A DNA stretch of 64,000 bases, taken from positions 1 through 64,000 of the forward strand of contig JAIEOS010000028.1 of NCBI GenBank assembly GCA_019750295.1, written 5' to 3'. Positions 53,471-62,496 of the stretch are shown here, piece after piece (positions within the stretch are counted from its first letter, which is position 1; every line of letters begins with the position of its first letter). The notes under the pieces are model-generated. The model searched no databases and was not told where the DNA came from. It saw only the letters and a list, made by a program, of their open reading frames with translations. Origin of the DNA: Bdellovibrionales bacterium (GTDB lineage: Bacteria; Bdellovibrionota; Bdellovibrionia; Bdellovibrionales; JAGQZY01). The position numbers were made by a program, and so were the translations under genes.

Positions 53471-55249
53471 TTAGAGGAATTCGCCGGTGAGGGAAATTTT
53501 ATAGCCTTCGACCTTTTTGCGGAGGGGGGCTTTTTCCGGGAGATTCAGATAAAGTTCGGCGTAGGACGGGCCGTAATACTTAAGAGTATTTATATCCCAG
53601 TTGAGCTCGTTAATCAGATTCGCGTAGGCCAGCTTTTTGTTGATGAGAAACGTTCTGAATTTGCGCATGAAATTCTTTTCCATCGCCACCGCCTCCTCGG
53701 AGTCCTCCATCGAATTTTCCCAATCGAGTAGACTTAAAAAAAGCTCGTCGGAGCAACGAGAATTTCCACGACCTTTGCGCTGAAAATTAAAATAGGTCTC
53801 GCAAGCGTTCGTTGTCGAATGACGGTTCTTATTTCCCATATTTTTGGAAGCGACATAATAAATGAGCGAGTCTTTATCACTTGTACGCATTAGATTTTGC
53901 CAGTTTTTTTTCCATACCATTTGATCATTGAGAATGGCCGTCGAAACTTCACTGCCGCGACCTTCGTTAATTTGGTCGCCCGACGCCGAGCCCTTGGAGT
54001 AGCGATTCCAGTGCACTTTTTGCAAAACGACGTAGAGATCAGGGATCTCGCGAGCGATGGTCTCTTTACTTTCGATCAATTCGGGCATTCGAAAATCGAG
54101 CCATTTAAAGTGCTGCGTTCCGATCTGTGTCGCACTCAGCGCGACGCTTTCGGTTCGATCCTCAATGGAATTATAAATTCGCAGTCTCTCGTAAGGGAAA
54201 ATTAAATATTCATAGGTGCGGAGACTTAATACCGAAGGCCGCGAGAACCACCATGCTCCCCAATCCGAACGGACTTCGATATATTTGCGAGACTCCGCCG
54301 GCGCCAACCAGTCCTTCACGGAGGATTCGGTTTTAATTTGGGTCGCGATGAGCTGGTTTAACACGTGACCAATGTCCTCGAGGCTCATCAACTGATCCAC
54401 CAATTCGGTGGAAGCGATCGGATCGGTTTTAGGTGTTTTTATAAAGACGGGAACATGGACATTCTCTCGGAACAAGTTCTCGCGCCACAAGACGCCTCGG
54501 CGAACCTGATCAGGGGCTCCGTTGAGGCCCAAGACAACCAGATAGGAGTTATCCCAGAGTTTTGCACTTTTAAGATCCTGAATAAAGGCGTGGAGGGACT
54601 CTCCCACCTCGAGCCGCTGAGCATTTAAAGTTTTTTCACGCTCACGACCCTCATCCGATTTGGTCGATAGAAATGGAAATTGCAAATCAGATACAAAAAT
54701 GGTGATAAATTGGGACTCTTCTTTGTTTTGCTTGAGAGTTTGAACCGCCGTTTTAAAAAGCTGCTGAGCCGGGCGATACAGCCCTCCATCGGATAAAAAT
54801 TCGTCATTAAAAATCTCAAATCCCTGAGCTAGCCCTGATTTCGCTAAAATCGGCGGTCCACCGCTCAAAAAGAGCGTCTGATAGCCTTGCTGCAGTGCTT
54901 GCTCCGCCACGGTTTGTATGTGAGGGGGTATAAACTGATTTCCGTTGTGGAAAACCCTGTGATCCTTGGAGGGTTTTCCTGATAAAAGGCTCGCCAAACT
55001 GCTTTGGGACAAGGTTGAGGGCGTGTAAACGTGAGTAAATCGCAATGAATCTTGGCAAAGTGTGGAAAATCCGTCGTTGTCGTCGGAGTCTTCGAGACAG
55101 GAGGCCATTTCGAAGCTCAAAGATTCGACCGCCACCACGATGACATGGGGTTTTTTTTGTAAATCCTGCTGCCAAAACTGACAACTCGTCAGAAGAGTCC
55201 CGCTGAGAAGTAAAATAGTGTTTCTGAGGGGCGCGAATCGTTGCATCAT
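53471..55249 (-). CDS. Sulfatase/phosphatase-fold lipoprotein
   Basis: 592 residues from the ATG at 55249. Lipobox L-L-T-S-C near 22. An alkaline-phosphatase superfamily core starts with V-I-V-V-A-V-E-S-L-S-F-E, then T-P-S-T-L-S-Q-S-S-L-A-S-L-L-S-G, where Thr or Ser is the nucleophile site as in phosphoethanolamine/glycerol-phosphate transferases and unlike formylglycine sulfatases (CxPSR). A further motif V-L-G-L-N-G occurs near 250. The C-terminal 200 residues have no match. Metal-site Asp/Asn/His are only partly recognisable, so it may be non-catalytic. Divergent from exbB. Confidence 0.75.
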   Translation of the reverse strand: MMQRFAPLRNTILLLSGTLLTSCQFWQQDLQKKPHVIVVAVESLSFEMASCLEDSDDNDGFSTLCQDSLRFTHVYTPSTLSQSSLASLLSGKPSKDHRVFHNGNQFIPPHIQTVAEQALQQGYQTLFLSGGPPILAKSGLAQGFEIFNDEFLSDGGLYRPAQQLFKTAVQTLKQNKEESQFITIFVSDLQFPFLSTKSDEGREREKTLNAQRLEVGESLHAFIQDLKSAKLWDNSYLVVLGLNGAPDQVRRGVLWRENLFRENVHVPVFIKTPKTDPIASTELVDQLMSLEDIGHVLNQLIATQIKTESSVKDWLAPAESRKYIEVRSDWGAWWFSRPSVLSLRTYEYLIFPYERLRIYNSIEDRTESVALSATQIGTQHFKWLDFRMPELIESKETIAREIPDLYVVLQKVHWNRYSKGSASGDQINEGRGSEVSTAILNDQMVWKKNWQNLMRTSDKDSLIYYVASKNMGNKNRHSTTNACETYFNFQRKGRGNSRCSDELFLSLLDWENSMEDSEEAVAMEKNFMRKFRTFLINKKLAYANLINELNWDINTLKYYGPSYAELYLNLPEKAPLRKKVEGYKISLTGEFL

Positions 55250-55260
55250 GTTTCTTTTAT

Positions 55261-55288
55261 TTGCATTATTTACCACAGCCTTTATAAC
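55261..55288 (+). promoter_or_regulatory. Possible promoter for exbB/exbD
   Basis: TTGCAT (55261-55266) and TATAAC (55283-55288) are 16 bases apart. The next ribosome site AAAGGAG is at 55310-55316, and the GTG start is at 55326. Confidence 0.4.
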
Positions 55289-55325
55289 ATACCTTTGCTC
55301 TACAAATACAAAGGAGTTAAACACC

Positions 55326-55952
55326 GTGTCTTTTCAAGGTTTATTCAATCTCGCACAAGGTTTCGCAGAAACAATCCTCTGGATCTTATTGTTCACCAGC
55401 GTCGTCAGCGTGGCTATGATCATCGAGCGATTCTTCTCTCTTTCTAAACTCACTCGCCAGAACCGCAAGTTCCGCGCTGAAGCGAAAGAGATCCTCATGA
55501 CTCAAGATCTCAATAAGCTGGATGCTCTGGCTCAAGACGATTCGCTTCCGCAAAAAGCACTTCGTTACGGCTTAAAGCACACGAAAGCTCACGGCGATAA
55601 AGGTCTCGACGAAATGTTCAATAGTTTCGTGATGATCGAAAAACCAAAAATCGATAAATACTTAAACTTTTTGGCCACCGTCGGTTCCAACGCACCTTTC
55701 GTAGGTCTTCTTGGAACGGTCATGGGGATCATGAAGGCGTTCAACGATCTCGCACAAAACTCGGCTGCGGGTAACGAAGTCGTTATGTTAGGTATTGCGC
55801 ACGCTCTTGTCGCTACGGCGATCGGTCTTTTCGTGGCTATTCCTGCGGTTATCGCCTTCAACTACTATCAGAAGATGGTTCGTGAAACTGTACAAACGAT
55901 TGAAATTGCAAAAGAACTTTGTCTTTCCTACGCGAAAGTGAAGAAAGGATAA
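55326..55952 (+). CDS. exbB: ExbB/TolQ-family proton channel protein
   Basis: 208 residues from the GTG at 55326, placed by the AAAGGAG site 9 bases upstream. Membrane helices near 12-32, 118-140 and 162-185. The family signature covers F-L-A-T-V-G-S-N-A-P-F-V-G-L-L-G-T-V-M-G-I-M with A-L-V-A-T-A-I-G-L-F-V-A-I-P-A-V. With ExbD it turns the proton gradient into work for TonB receptors or for Tol. TonB or TolA is not adjacent, so the partner is undecided; the TonB receptor at 1560 is a candidate client. Confidence 0.9.
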   Translation: MSFQGLFNLAQGFAETILWILLFTSVVSVAMIIERFFSLSKLTRQNRKFRAEAKEILMTQDLNKLDALAQDDSLPQKALRYGLKHTKAHGDKGLDEMFNSFVMIEKPKIDKYLNFLATVGSNAPFVGLLGTVMGIMKAFNDLAQNSAAGNEVVMLGIAHALVATAIGLFVAIPAVIAFNYYQKMVRETVQTIEIAKELCLSYAKVKKG

Positions 55953-55956
55953 TTTT

Positions 55957-56367
55957 ATGGGCGCATCTCTCGGAGGTAATAACGACGAACCCATGGCAGA
56001 TATTAATATCGTGCCGTTCGTCGATATCATTCTCGTGGTTCTGATCATCTTCATGGTGACAGCACCGCTAGTTATGAAGCCGGCCATTGACATCAACTTG
56101 CCACAGGCAAGTTCGGGTGAGGTCAAAGAACAAGAAAAAAATATGGAAGTGATGATCGCCGCCAATGGTGACATCTATCTTAACGGTAAGCCATCTTCGA
56201 TGGACGAACTTAAGAACGAAGCTGGCAATGTTTCGATGAAGAAAGTGGACTCTGGAGCGATTCTTAACGCGGATAAAGCGGTCACTCTCGAGCGTCTGAC
56301 AGAAGTGATCGACACGATCAAACTTGCTGGAATCAAGAAACTCGCCTTCCAAATTCAAAAGAAGTAA
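55957..56367 (+). CDS. exbD: ExbD/TolR-family protein
   Basis: 136 residues. N-terminal M-A-D-I-N-I-V-P-F-V-D then one membrane helix (about 20-42) with the proton-path Asp in V-D-I-I-L-V-V, followed by a small periplasmic domain with V-x-I-A-x-N-G-D-I-Y-L-N-G-K. Four bases after exbB. The periplasmic part is short, as in ExbD. Confidence 0.92.
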   Translation: MGASLGGNNDEPMADINIVPFVDIILVVLIIFMVTAPLVMKPAIDINLPQASSGEVKEQEKNMEVMIAANGDIYLNGKPSSMDELKNEAGNVSMKKVDSGAILNADKAVTLERLTEVIDTIKLAGIKKLAFQIQKK

Positions 56368-56387
56368 TTCAAAATATGAGGCCGTCA

Positions 56388-56410
56388 TCCTGTAGCGCAA
56401 AGCTACAGGA
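56388..56410 (+). other. Hairpin after exbD without T tract
   Basis: TCCTGTAGC and GCTACAGGA pair over a 5-base loop (9-bp stem). No poly-T follows, so it may stabilise the exbD transcript end or terminate with Rho. Confidence 0.5.
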
Positions 56411-56476
56411 CTCGACCCGACCCTGTGGAAATTTGGTCTCTCTTTGATCCTATAAACAATCCATTCGCCAATACCC

Positions 56477-56492
56477 TGGAACCAGCATTGCT
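56477..56492 (+). promoter_or_regulatory. Sigma-54-type -24/-12 promoter
   Basis: TGGAAC-N5-TTGCT: GG at 56478-56479 and GC at 56490-56491 are exactly 10 bases apart, matching the invariant GG-N10-GC geometry (consensus TGGCAC-N5-TTGCA). Transcription would start near 56503, 12 bases before the GGGAGG ribosome site of the small gene at 56526. Confidence 0.5.
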
Positions 56493-56525
56493 ATGTATTA
56501 AGGCAAGACTCACTGGGAGGGAATT

Positions 56526-56690
56526 ATGCTTTCTGTACAAAAAGTCATTGGCTCTTACAAAAGTGCAATGAACAACAACACGCCTTCTCGCCGACCCACT
56601 AAGACGGAAGACACCTCTGCAAATAACTACAAAGACTCTTTTGAGAGTTTGCTTCGGGAAAAAATGCGAAAAAAGATGAAGACGGCTTAG
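56526..56690 (+). CDS. Small basic 54-residue protein
   Basis: 54 residues starting M-L-S-V-Q-K-V-I-G, with a strong GGGAGGG site 6 bases upstream. It is polar and basic: a central S-R-R-P-T-K-T-E stretch and a C-terminal helix L-L-R-E-K-M-R-K-K-M-K. No signal peptide or membrane segment; probably cytoplasmic, perhaps binding nucleic acid or a partner protein. No family recognised. Its stop codon overlaps the stop of the convergent lipoprotein gene. A sigma-54-like element lies upstream. Confidence 0.6.
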   Translation: MLSVQKVIGSYKSAMNNNTPSRRPTKTEDTSANNYKDSFESLLREKMRKKMKTA

Positions 56691-57229
56691 TCTTCGTCTT
56701 TAAGAAAGTGGGGATTATCTTCCGGAAATGCCTCACTGGTAAATGCGAGATCCTTCGCCTCAAAGTAGACGCTGATGAAACTCACATAGGCATCTTGTTC
56801 GGTCTTAAACTGCTGCTTATTATTGGAGTCTCTTTTTTCCATTTCACAAAACAAACTAAAAGTATGCTTCTTATCCGGTCCATAGAAGTGAGACGCGACT
56901 CCTTTAAACTTACCCGTGACACGATCATAGATCGGCAAATGGTTACGATACTTGTAGATACGACCGACAGGATAATGAATTTCCGTGTCATCCGTGACAA
57001 TCAGCGCCTGAGAGGTCAGTTCGCAAGATACATTTTTATATTTAAATGGAATATCGCGAGAGCCTTTCTCAAACACCACTCCTTTTTCTTTAGCGACGAT
57101 CAAAGTAGAGCCGTCTCTAAACACCGGAGCGGAGATCTTAGGACCCTTATGGGGAATTTCCTCGTCCTTAGGTGCACTCGAGCAACTGACAACGACGAAA
57201 GACAAAGCGAGAACACTTAAAATTTTCAT
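56687..57229 (-). CDS. Lipoprotein of unknown function
   Basis: 180 residues; lipobox V-V-S-C near residue 16 after a hydrophobic signal. The mature domain is mixed beta (for example I-H-Y-P-V-G-R-I-Y-K-Y, H-T-F-S-L-F-C-E-M-E-K) with two cysteines besides the lipid one. It lies 9 bases after the RND pump gene and is probably co-transcribed with it. It is not a membrane-fusion adaptor (too short, no lipoyl or hairpin motif). Confidence 0.65.
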   Translation of the reverse strand: MKILSVLALSFVVVSCSSAPKDEEIPHKGPKISAPVFRDGSTLIVAKEKGVVFEKGSRDIPFKYKNVSCELTSQALIVTDDTEIHYPVGRIYKYRNHLPIYDRVTGKFKGVASHFYGPDKKHTFSLFCEMEKRDSNNKQQFKTEQDAYVSFISVYFEAKDLAFTSEAFPEDNPHFLKDED

Positions 57230-57238
57230 ACATCTCCC

Positions 57239-60200
57239 CTAGGTTTCTTCGGCAAACTCTTCACGCCGACTAAATCTTGCCAATAAACTGTAGACCACCG
57301 GTACAACATACAATGTGAGCAGAGTCGAAACAAAAACGCCTCCGATAACGGCCACTGCCATTGGACGACGGGATTCGGCGCCGGCGCCTAAACTCAGGGC
57401 TGCCGGAAGAGCACCGGCAATCGTAGCAATCGAAGTCATAAGAATGGGTCGGAGACGACTAGGACACGCTTCAATCAAGGCATCAAAAACCGGAAGCTTG
57501 TCTTCATCGCGACGCTGGTTTGTAAAGTCCACAAGCAAGATGGAGTTCTTCTTCACGATCCCCATTAATAAAATCAAACCGATAATACTGAAAAGATTTA
57601 GAGATTGATCCGTGATGAGCAAGGCCACAAACGCTCCGGAAAAACTAAAGGGGAGCGCCACAAAGACCGTCACCGGATCAATAAAACTATTAAACTGCGA
57701 GGCTAAGATCATATAAGCCACCACAAAACCAAGGACCATAGCGAACATTAGACTCATAAAACTCTGCATCATCTCTTCGGCGGATCCACTCAATTGAAAC
57801 TTGTAACCTTCTGGAAGTAAATTTCGCGCAACTTTTTCGGCCTGATCGAGAGCCTGTTGCTGACTTAAGCCGGTGCCGGGATTTCCGTAAATGCTAATCG
57901 CTCTCTCACGATTTTTGCGCGAAATCGTCGAGGCCACTGGTTCCTCCTTCGTCGATACGACCTGCGAAAGCGGAACCAATTCTCCTCGGTTGTTGCGGAC
58001 GAAAAGTTCCTTCACTCGCTCTCCCGGGTTACGATCTTCTTCGTCCAGTTTCACTCGAATATCGTAACGGTGCCCGCCCTTTTCGTAGGTGCCGGCAATG
58101 GCTCCACCGATAGCCGCATTGATCACGGCGCCTAATTTTAGAACTTCCACTCCCCGGTCGGCCGCTTTTTGTCGATCGGGATAGATTCGCAATTCTGGAG
58201 CTCCCGCTAAAAGATCCGAGTCTGCATCGTTGAGGATTTTCTTTTCTTTAAGTTCGGCCACGATTTTTTCGGAGATTTTTGAAAGCTCCGACCAATCCGG
58301 TCCCTGAATCGTAAACTCGATGGGGAATCCACTGCCTCCACCGCCGCCAAAGCCCTGAGTGGATGGATCCTGCACTTGTGGCTTTGCTTCGGGAATGGAT
58401 TTATTGAGCGCTTCGCGAGTGACTTCAATCAATTCTTGCTGAGTCAGCTCTTTCCCTTTTACAGAGTCTATCCCGCGCTGTCCGCGAGGTTTTAAATCAA
58501 TAAAAATAATGGCCGAGTTCGTTTCACCCCCCGTAAATCCACCGGCAGCAATAAATGTGGAGAGGACCTCAGTGCGAGTGGCAAGAAATTCCTCGACCTT
58601 CATGACTTTCTCTTTCGTCAGAGAAATTCCGGAGCCAGGAGGATTTTTAAGTTGGATCATCATGAAGCCTTGATCTTGAGGCGGCTGAAATTCTCCCCGC
58701 AACAGGGCGACCGAGGCGAAACTCAAAATAAAGAACACCAGCGAGACAGCGAGTACAGTCCATCGATGATTTAAAGTCCACTTTAGACTTTTTTGATAGT
58801 TGACCCGCAATTTTTCATAGGACGTTTCGAAAAACTTTCCAAAGCGAGAAGTTCTTTCGTGCGATCCGGAAAACTGCGCGGCCCGCATCGGAGTGAGCGT
58901 GAGGGCCTCGAGCAGAGAAATCATCACTGCCGCGCTCATCGTCACACCAAATTGGTACAAGAACGCACCGATGATCCCTTCCATAAAAGCGATCGGCAAA
59001 AAAATGGCGACGAGGGAAATCGAGGCCGCCACCGCCGCGAAAGTAATTTCCCGTGCTCCCACCAATGCGGCTTGCTTGCGACTCTTCCCCATTTCGAAGT
59101 GGCGCGTGATGTTCTCTAAAACCATGATTGCGTCATCAATGACGATCCCAATCGCCAAGCTCAGTCCGAGAAGGGTAAAAATATTCAGCGTGAATCCCGA
59201 AAAATAGAGAATGATAAAGCTACCCAAAACCGACGTGGGAATGGCTAAAAGCACGTTGAGTGTCGAGGACCAAGATCCAATAAAAATCCAACACACTAAA
59301 GAAGTTAATAGCGCCGCAAGAATCAAGGTAAGAATCAACTCGTGAACGGCCTCTTCCACAAATTTAGTTCCATCAAAGTTCACCAATGCGGTCGTTCCCT
59401 CGGGCATCGTTTTTTGAATTTTGTCGACTCGAGCTCTCACCGCTTGGGCCACCGACACCGCGTTGGAACCGCGCTGCTTCACCACTCCTAAACCGACGGC
59501 GGCTTTTCCATTGACGCGAGCAAACTGAGTGATATCCACAGTTCCTTCTTCGACCCGAGCAATTTTGCCGAGAGGAATGGGATTGTAGTTGGGCATGCCC
59601 CCACGCGTATTCATAAGGATCTTTTTAAAGTCGTCCACAGACTTTTCCTCACCCATGGTGCGAAGACTGTATTCTTTTTTATCAAACTCGGCCCGACCTG
59701 ACGGCCGCTCACGATGTTCGTTTTGAATGGTCGCCACCACATCCGAGACCGAAAACGCATATTGCTGAAGGGTTTTATTATCCACCCAAATCCGTAAATT
59801 CGGCTCGAGATAGCCTGGCATCCATAAACTTCCCACTCCCGGCACCGTGGTTAACTGATCGCGAATTTCGTTTTTGACGAACAGCATGAGTTCTTGGGGG
59901 GACATCTTGTCGCTGGAGACCGACAACCACATGATCGGAAAATCTTCCGGATTGATTTTCATCAACGAAATCGGCTCCACTCCGTTCGGAAGCGCCTCTT
60001 GCACCTGGGCGATCTTGGCCTGAACATCCTGAAAGGCAAGGTCCACATCCCGATCTAAGGAAAACTCGATGGTGACCTCGGCCACACCCACACGAACTTT
60101 CGAGGTGACGTTTTTAACACCTTGAATACTAATCACTGCGTCTTCGAGGGGATCGATGACATCAGCTTCCATTACCTCTGGAGCCGCACCCTCATAGCGT

Positions 60201-60346
60201 ACGCCCAGCGAGATAAATGGAAAATCCACATCAGGCATTTCGCTCACACCCATGCGATTGAAACTGATCGCACCGAAAACGATGAGACCAAACATGAGCA
60301 TCCACGCAAATACAGGCTTTTTGATCGATAAATCCGAAAGCGTCAT
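57239..60346 (-). CDS. RND efflux transporter (AcrB/HAE1 family)
   Basis: 1035 residues, 12 membrane helices in two halves. RND motifs: G-I-V-I-D-D-A-I-M-V-L-E-N near 405 with the two proton-relay Asp, and Q-G-F-M-M-I-Q-L-K near 570. The second half has G-I-V-K-K-N-S-I-L-L-V-D-F near 940 with the TM10 Lys (here a K-K pair). Exports drugs, lipids or metal complexes through an adaptor and TolC. No adaptor gene is beside it. Starts 4 bases into the end of the TolC-like gene. Confidence 0.92.
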   Translation of the reverse strand: MTLSDLSIKKPVFAWMLMFGLIVFGAISFNRMGVSEMPDVDFPFISLGVRYEGAAPEVMEADVIDPLEDAVISIQGVKNVTSKVRVGVAEVTIEFSLDRDVDLAFQDVQAKIAQVQEALPNGVEPISLMKINPEDFPIMWLSVSSDKMSPQELMLFVKNEIRDQLTTVPGVGSLWMPGYLEPNLRIWVDNKTLQQYAFSVSDVVATIQNEHRERPSGRAEFDKKEYSLRTMGEEKSVDDFKKILMNTRGGMPNYNPIPLGKIARVEEGTVDITQFARVNGKAAVGLGVVKQRGSNAVSVAQAVRARVDKIQKTMPEGTTALVNFDGTKFVEEAVHELILTLILAALLTSLVCWIFIGSWSSTLNVLLAIPTSVLGSFIILYFSGFTLNIFTLLGLSLAIGIVIDDAIMVLENITRHFEMGKSRKQAALVGAREITFAAVAASISLVAIFLPIAFMEGIIGAFLYQFGVTMSAAVMISLLEALTLTPMRAAQFSGSHERTSRFGKFFETSYEKLRVNYQKSLKWTLNHRWTVLAVSLVFFILSFASVALLRGEFQPPQDQGFMMIQLKNPPGSGISLTKEKVMKVEEFLATRTEVLSTFIAAGGFTGGETNSAIIFIDLKPRGQRGIDSVKGKELTQQELIEVTREALNKSIPEAKPQVQDPSTQGFGGGGGSGFPIEFTIQGPDWSELSKISEKIVAELKEKKILNDADSDLLAGAPELRIYPDRQKAADRGVEVLKLGAVINAAIGGAIAGTYEKGGHRYDIRVKLDEEDRNPGERVKELFVRNNRGELVPLSQVVSTKEEPVASTISRKNRERAISIYGNPGTGLSQQQALDQAEKVARNLLPEGYKFQLSGSAEEMMQSFMSLMFAMVLGFVVAYMILASQFNSFIDPVTVFVALPFSFSGAFVALLITDQSLNLFSIIGLILLMGIVKKNSILLVDFTNQRRDEDKLPVFDALIEACPSRLRPILMTSIATIAGALPAALSLGAGAESRRPMAVAVIGGVFVSTLLTLYVVPVVYSLLARFSRREEFAEET

Positions 60347-61626
60347 TCTTTCACCTCAGTTGGCACAATGTAAGACGCCGCTTCGAGATTGATCAGATCA
60401 ATCTGAGCAGCGTATCGAGCCTGATCGTAAGTTCGGCGGGCATTTAAATACTCGGTCATTGCCACTTGAGAGGTGATCGAATTGACCAAACGATTGCGAA
60501 ACTCTCTCTGAAACGTCTTGTAGTTTTTTTCGGCCAAGGCCATGGTCTTCTCGAGCGCCGCCACTTGATTCATACGAACTTTTAAACTTTCATGAAGTGA
60601 TCGAATCTGCTGAATGGCAAGACGTCGAAGTCGGGCCAGCTCTAAATCTTCCACGCGTTACTTTGAGGCGGCTTCGCGAACTTTGGCTTGCCGAGCGCCC
60701 CCTTCAAACAGCGGGAGCCTTAAGCGAAACTCCTCATCCCAACGAATGTCCTCAAGGAAAGCCACTGGTCGCTTCAAGTGGTAATTCCCAACTGCATCAA
60801 CTGTGGGCCAGTACCCAGAGCGAGCGATACGAATTTCTTCTTCCGCCATTTTTACTTTTTGAATGGCGCTTAAAATATCAGGTCGCTCTTCCACGCGAGC
60901 GGTGTAATCCTCTATTCCTCTCACGATTAAAGTTTTTTTATCTTCTCTCTTGGTTTCGTCTTCGAGAACCGTGTCGTTGGCAAGTCCTGTCAAAAACGAG
61001 AATAGCTCTCGCGCTGAAGCCAACTGTCCACTGACAAGCTGGACGGTCGCTTCTAGGGATGCGCGAGTCGATTGGGCGGCCAGAAGTTCCGTCACGTTAG
61101 ACTCTCCCCGACGAGCTCGAATTTGGAAATCATTCACACGCTGATTAAAAAGCTCGAGTTGTTCCTTCAAATTTCGAATGTCCTGCTCGAGATAAAGAAT
61201 GTTGTAATAGTTCGAGGCGATGTCTTGATACAAAATCACCCGAGTGTTTTCTTTATTAAATTCCTGAGACTCTAAATTTCGACGCCGCTGGCGATAGGCC
61301 GCGAACTCACCTAAACCCCGAAATATCGGCTGCTCGAGAGTTAAACGAGCCGAGTCTTGCGACGCCGGAGAAAATGATCGTGCAAAAGGATCTGTAGGTT
61401 GATCCTGTCGAAAGTGCGAAGCGTTTGCAGAAATGTTCGGAAGAATCGCTCCGCGAGCTTGGTCGATCTGTTCTTCGGCCTGACTCACTCCCTCCTGACG
61501 TTGAGCTAAGAGTTCACTCTTTTGAAGAGTCGCCCGTAATGCTTCTTTGAAGTTAATAGCAGACGCAGGCGATCCTAAAAGGAGGCCCCCCAGAAGGAGA
61601 GAAGAATTAAAAATTTTCGATTTCAT
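60343..61626 (-). pseudogene. TolC-family outer-membrane factor interrupted by an in-frame stop
   Basis: One frame with a TAA at 60658-60660, then R-V-E-D-L-E-L-A to a final stop at 60343. The first part (322 residues) has a signal peptide ending S-A-I, then the helical OMF domain with the usual F-R-Q-D-Q-P-T-D and T-L-E-Q-P-I-F-R-G-L. The second part (about 103 residues) carries the last helices with A-E-K-N-Y-K-T-F-Q. Joined, the length is about 427, normal for OMFs. No ribosome site precedes the GTG at 60654, so separate translation is unlikely. Overlaps the RND gene by 4 bases. Confidence 0.8.
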
Positions 61627-61699
61627 AGCACCTGTAAATTATACGAAGCCCTGATTGATACCAGGGCTTATGCTATGCAGAATAAAAAGAGATGGGAGA

Positions 61700-62323
61700 C
61701 TACAAACCGGCGCAGGAATTGGAAACTTCTTGGAGTTCACTGAGCGTATCGCAACCGAAGGTACTCAGTTTATTGCAAACCGATTCCAGACACGCCGGAT
61801 CCACCGCAGGTTTACAAACTGTTTTTTGAACTGCTGAGAGCTCGCTCACAGTATCACAACCAAACTGCCCTAGCTTTTGACAAGCGATCTCAACGCATTG
61901 ACCATTCGCCTGACCTTTGCACATCACAGCCACTTCCGTCACTTCACTGATCGTATCACAGCCGAACTGACCTAATTTAGTGCAAGAGGCTTCCACACAG
62001 TCGCCATCGACATTCCCCTTACAGATATTGGCGACTTGAGAGATTTCGCTTTGAGTGTCGCAACCAAATTGACCCAGTTTTGTACAAACACTATCAATAC
62101 AAGATCCAGACGCCCCCTCGGGAGGACAGTTGGGATGAGCATGTTTTGTTGAGAAGAGATCCTGCGCAGAGCCCTTCATCTGACTCATTTTGTGTTTCAT
62201 GATTTGCTGATCAACGAGAAACTGATCCGCCAACTGCTGAATGTTTGAATTGGATTTAGAAAACGCGACCGATACACCTACAGTCATCATGACGACTAAC
62301 GATAAAATCATTTTTTTGTTCAT
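61700..62323 (-). CDS. Secreted Cys-rich protein with four 34-residue repeats
   Basis: 207 residues; signal peptide about 1-22 (S-V-A-F-S). A helical N-terminal half (25-70, Q-Q-L-A-D-Q-F). From residue 75 four tandem repeats with the pattern C-x4-C-x7-C-x12/13-C and conserved K-L-G-Q-F-G-C-D-T-x-S-E; the fourth reads K-L-S-T-F-G. Four Cys per repeat suggest two disulphides each. I do not recognise the family. It likely acts in the periplasm or on the surface. 73 bases before the TolC-like gene on the same strand. Confidence 0.75.
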   Translation of the reverse strand: MNKKMILSLVVMMTVGVSVAFSKSNSNIQQLADQFLVDQQIMKHKMSQMKGSAQDLFSTKHAHPNCPPEGASGSCIDSVCTKLGQFGCDTQSEISQVANICKGNVDGDCVEASCTKLGQFGCDTISEVTEVAVMCKGQANGQCVEIACQKLGQFGCDTVSELSAVQKTVCKPAVDPACLESVCNKLSTFGCDTLSELQEVSNSCAGL

Positions 62324-62496
62324 GGATCCCCCTTTGAGTTCTTAATATAAGGGTTACTCCTGAGCAAAAAAGAGATCAAGAGAATCTCAATGAAGCCTCC
62401 AAAATAGAGCGCCCCACATCTCGGTCATTTATGCACGTGGCCAACTTGCTAATCCCTCGCATTTTTAAGGTTTTACAAGTTTACTTGAGAACGAAT

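Noticed and set aside
62324-62496. Sigma-54 promoter near TGGCCAACTTGCT
   Set aside because: GG to GC spacing is 7 bases instead of 10.
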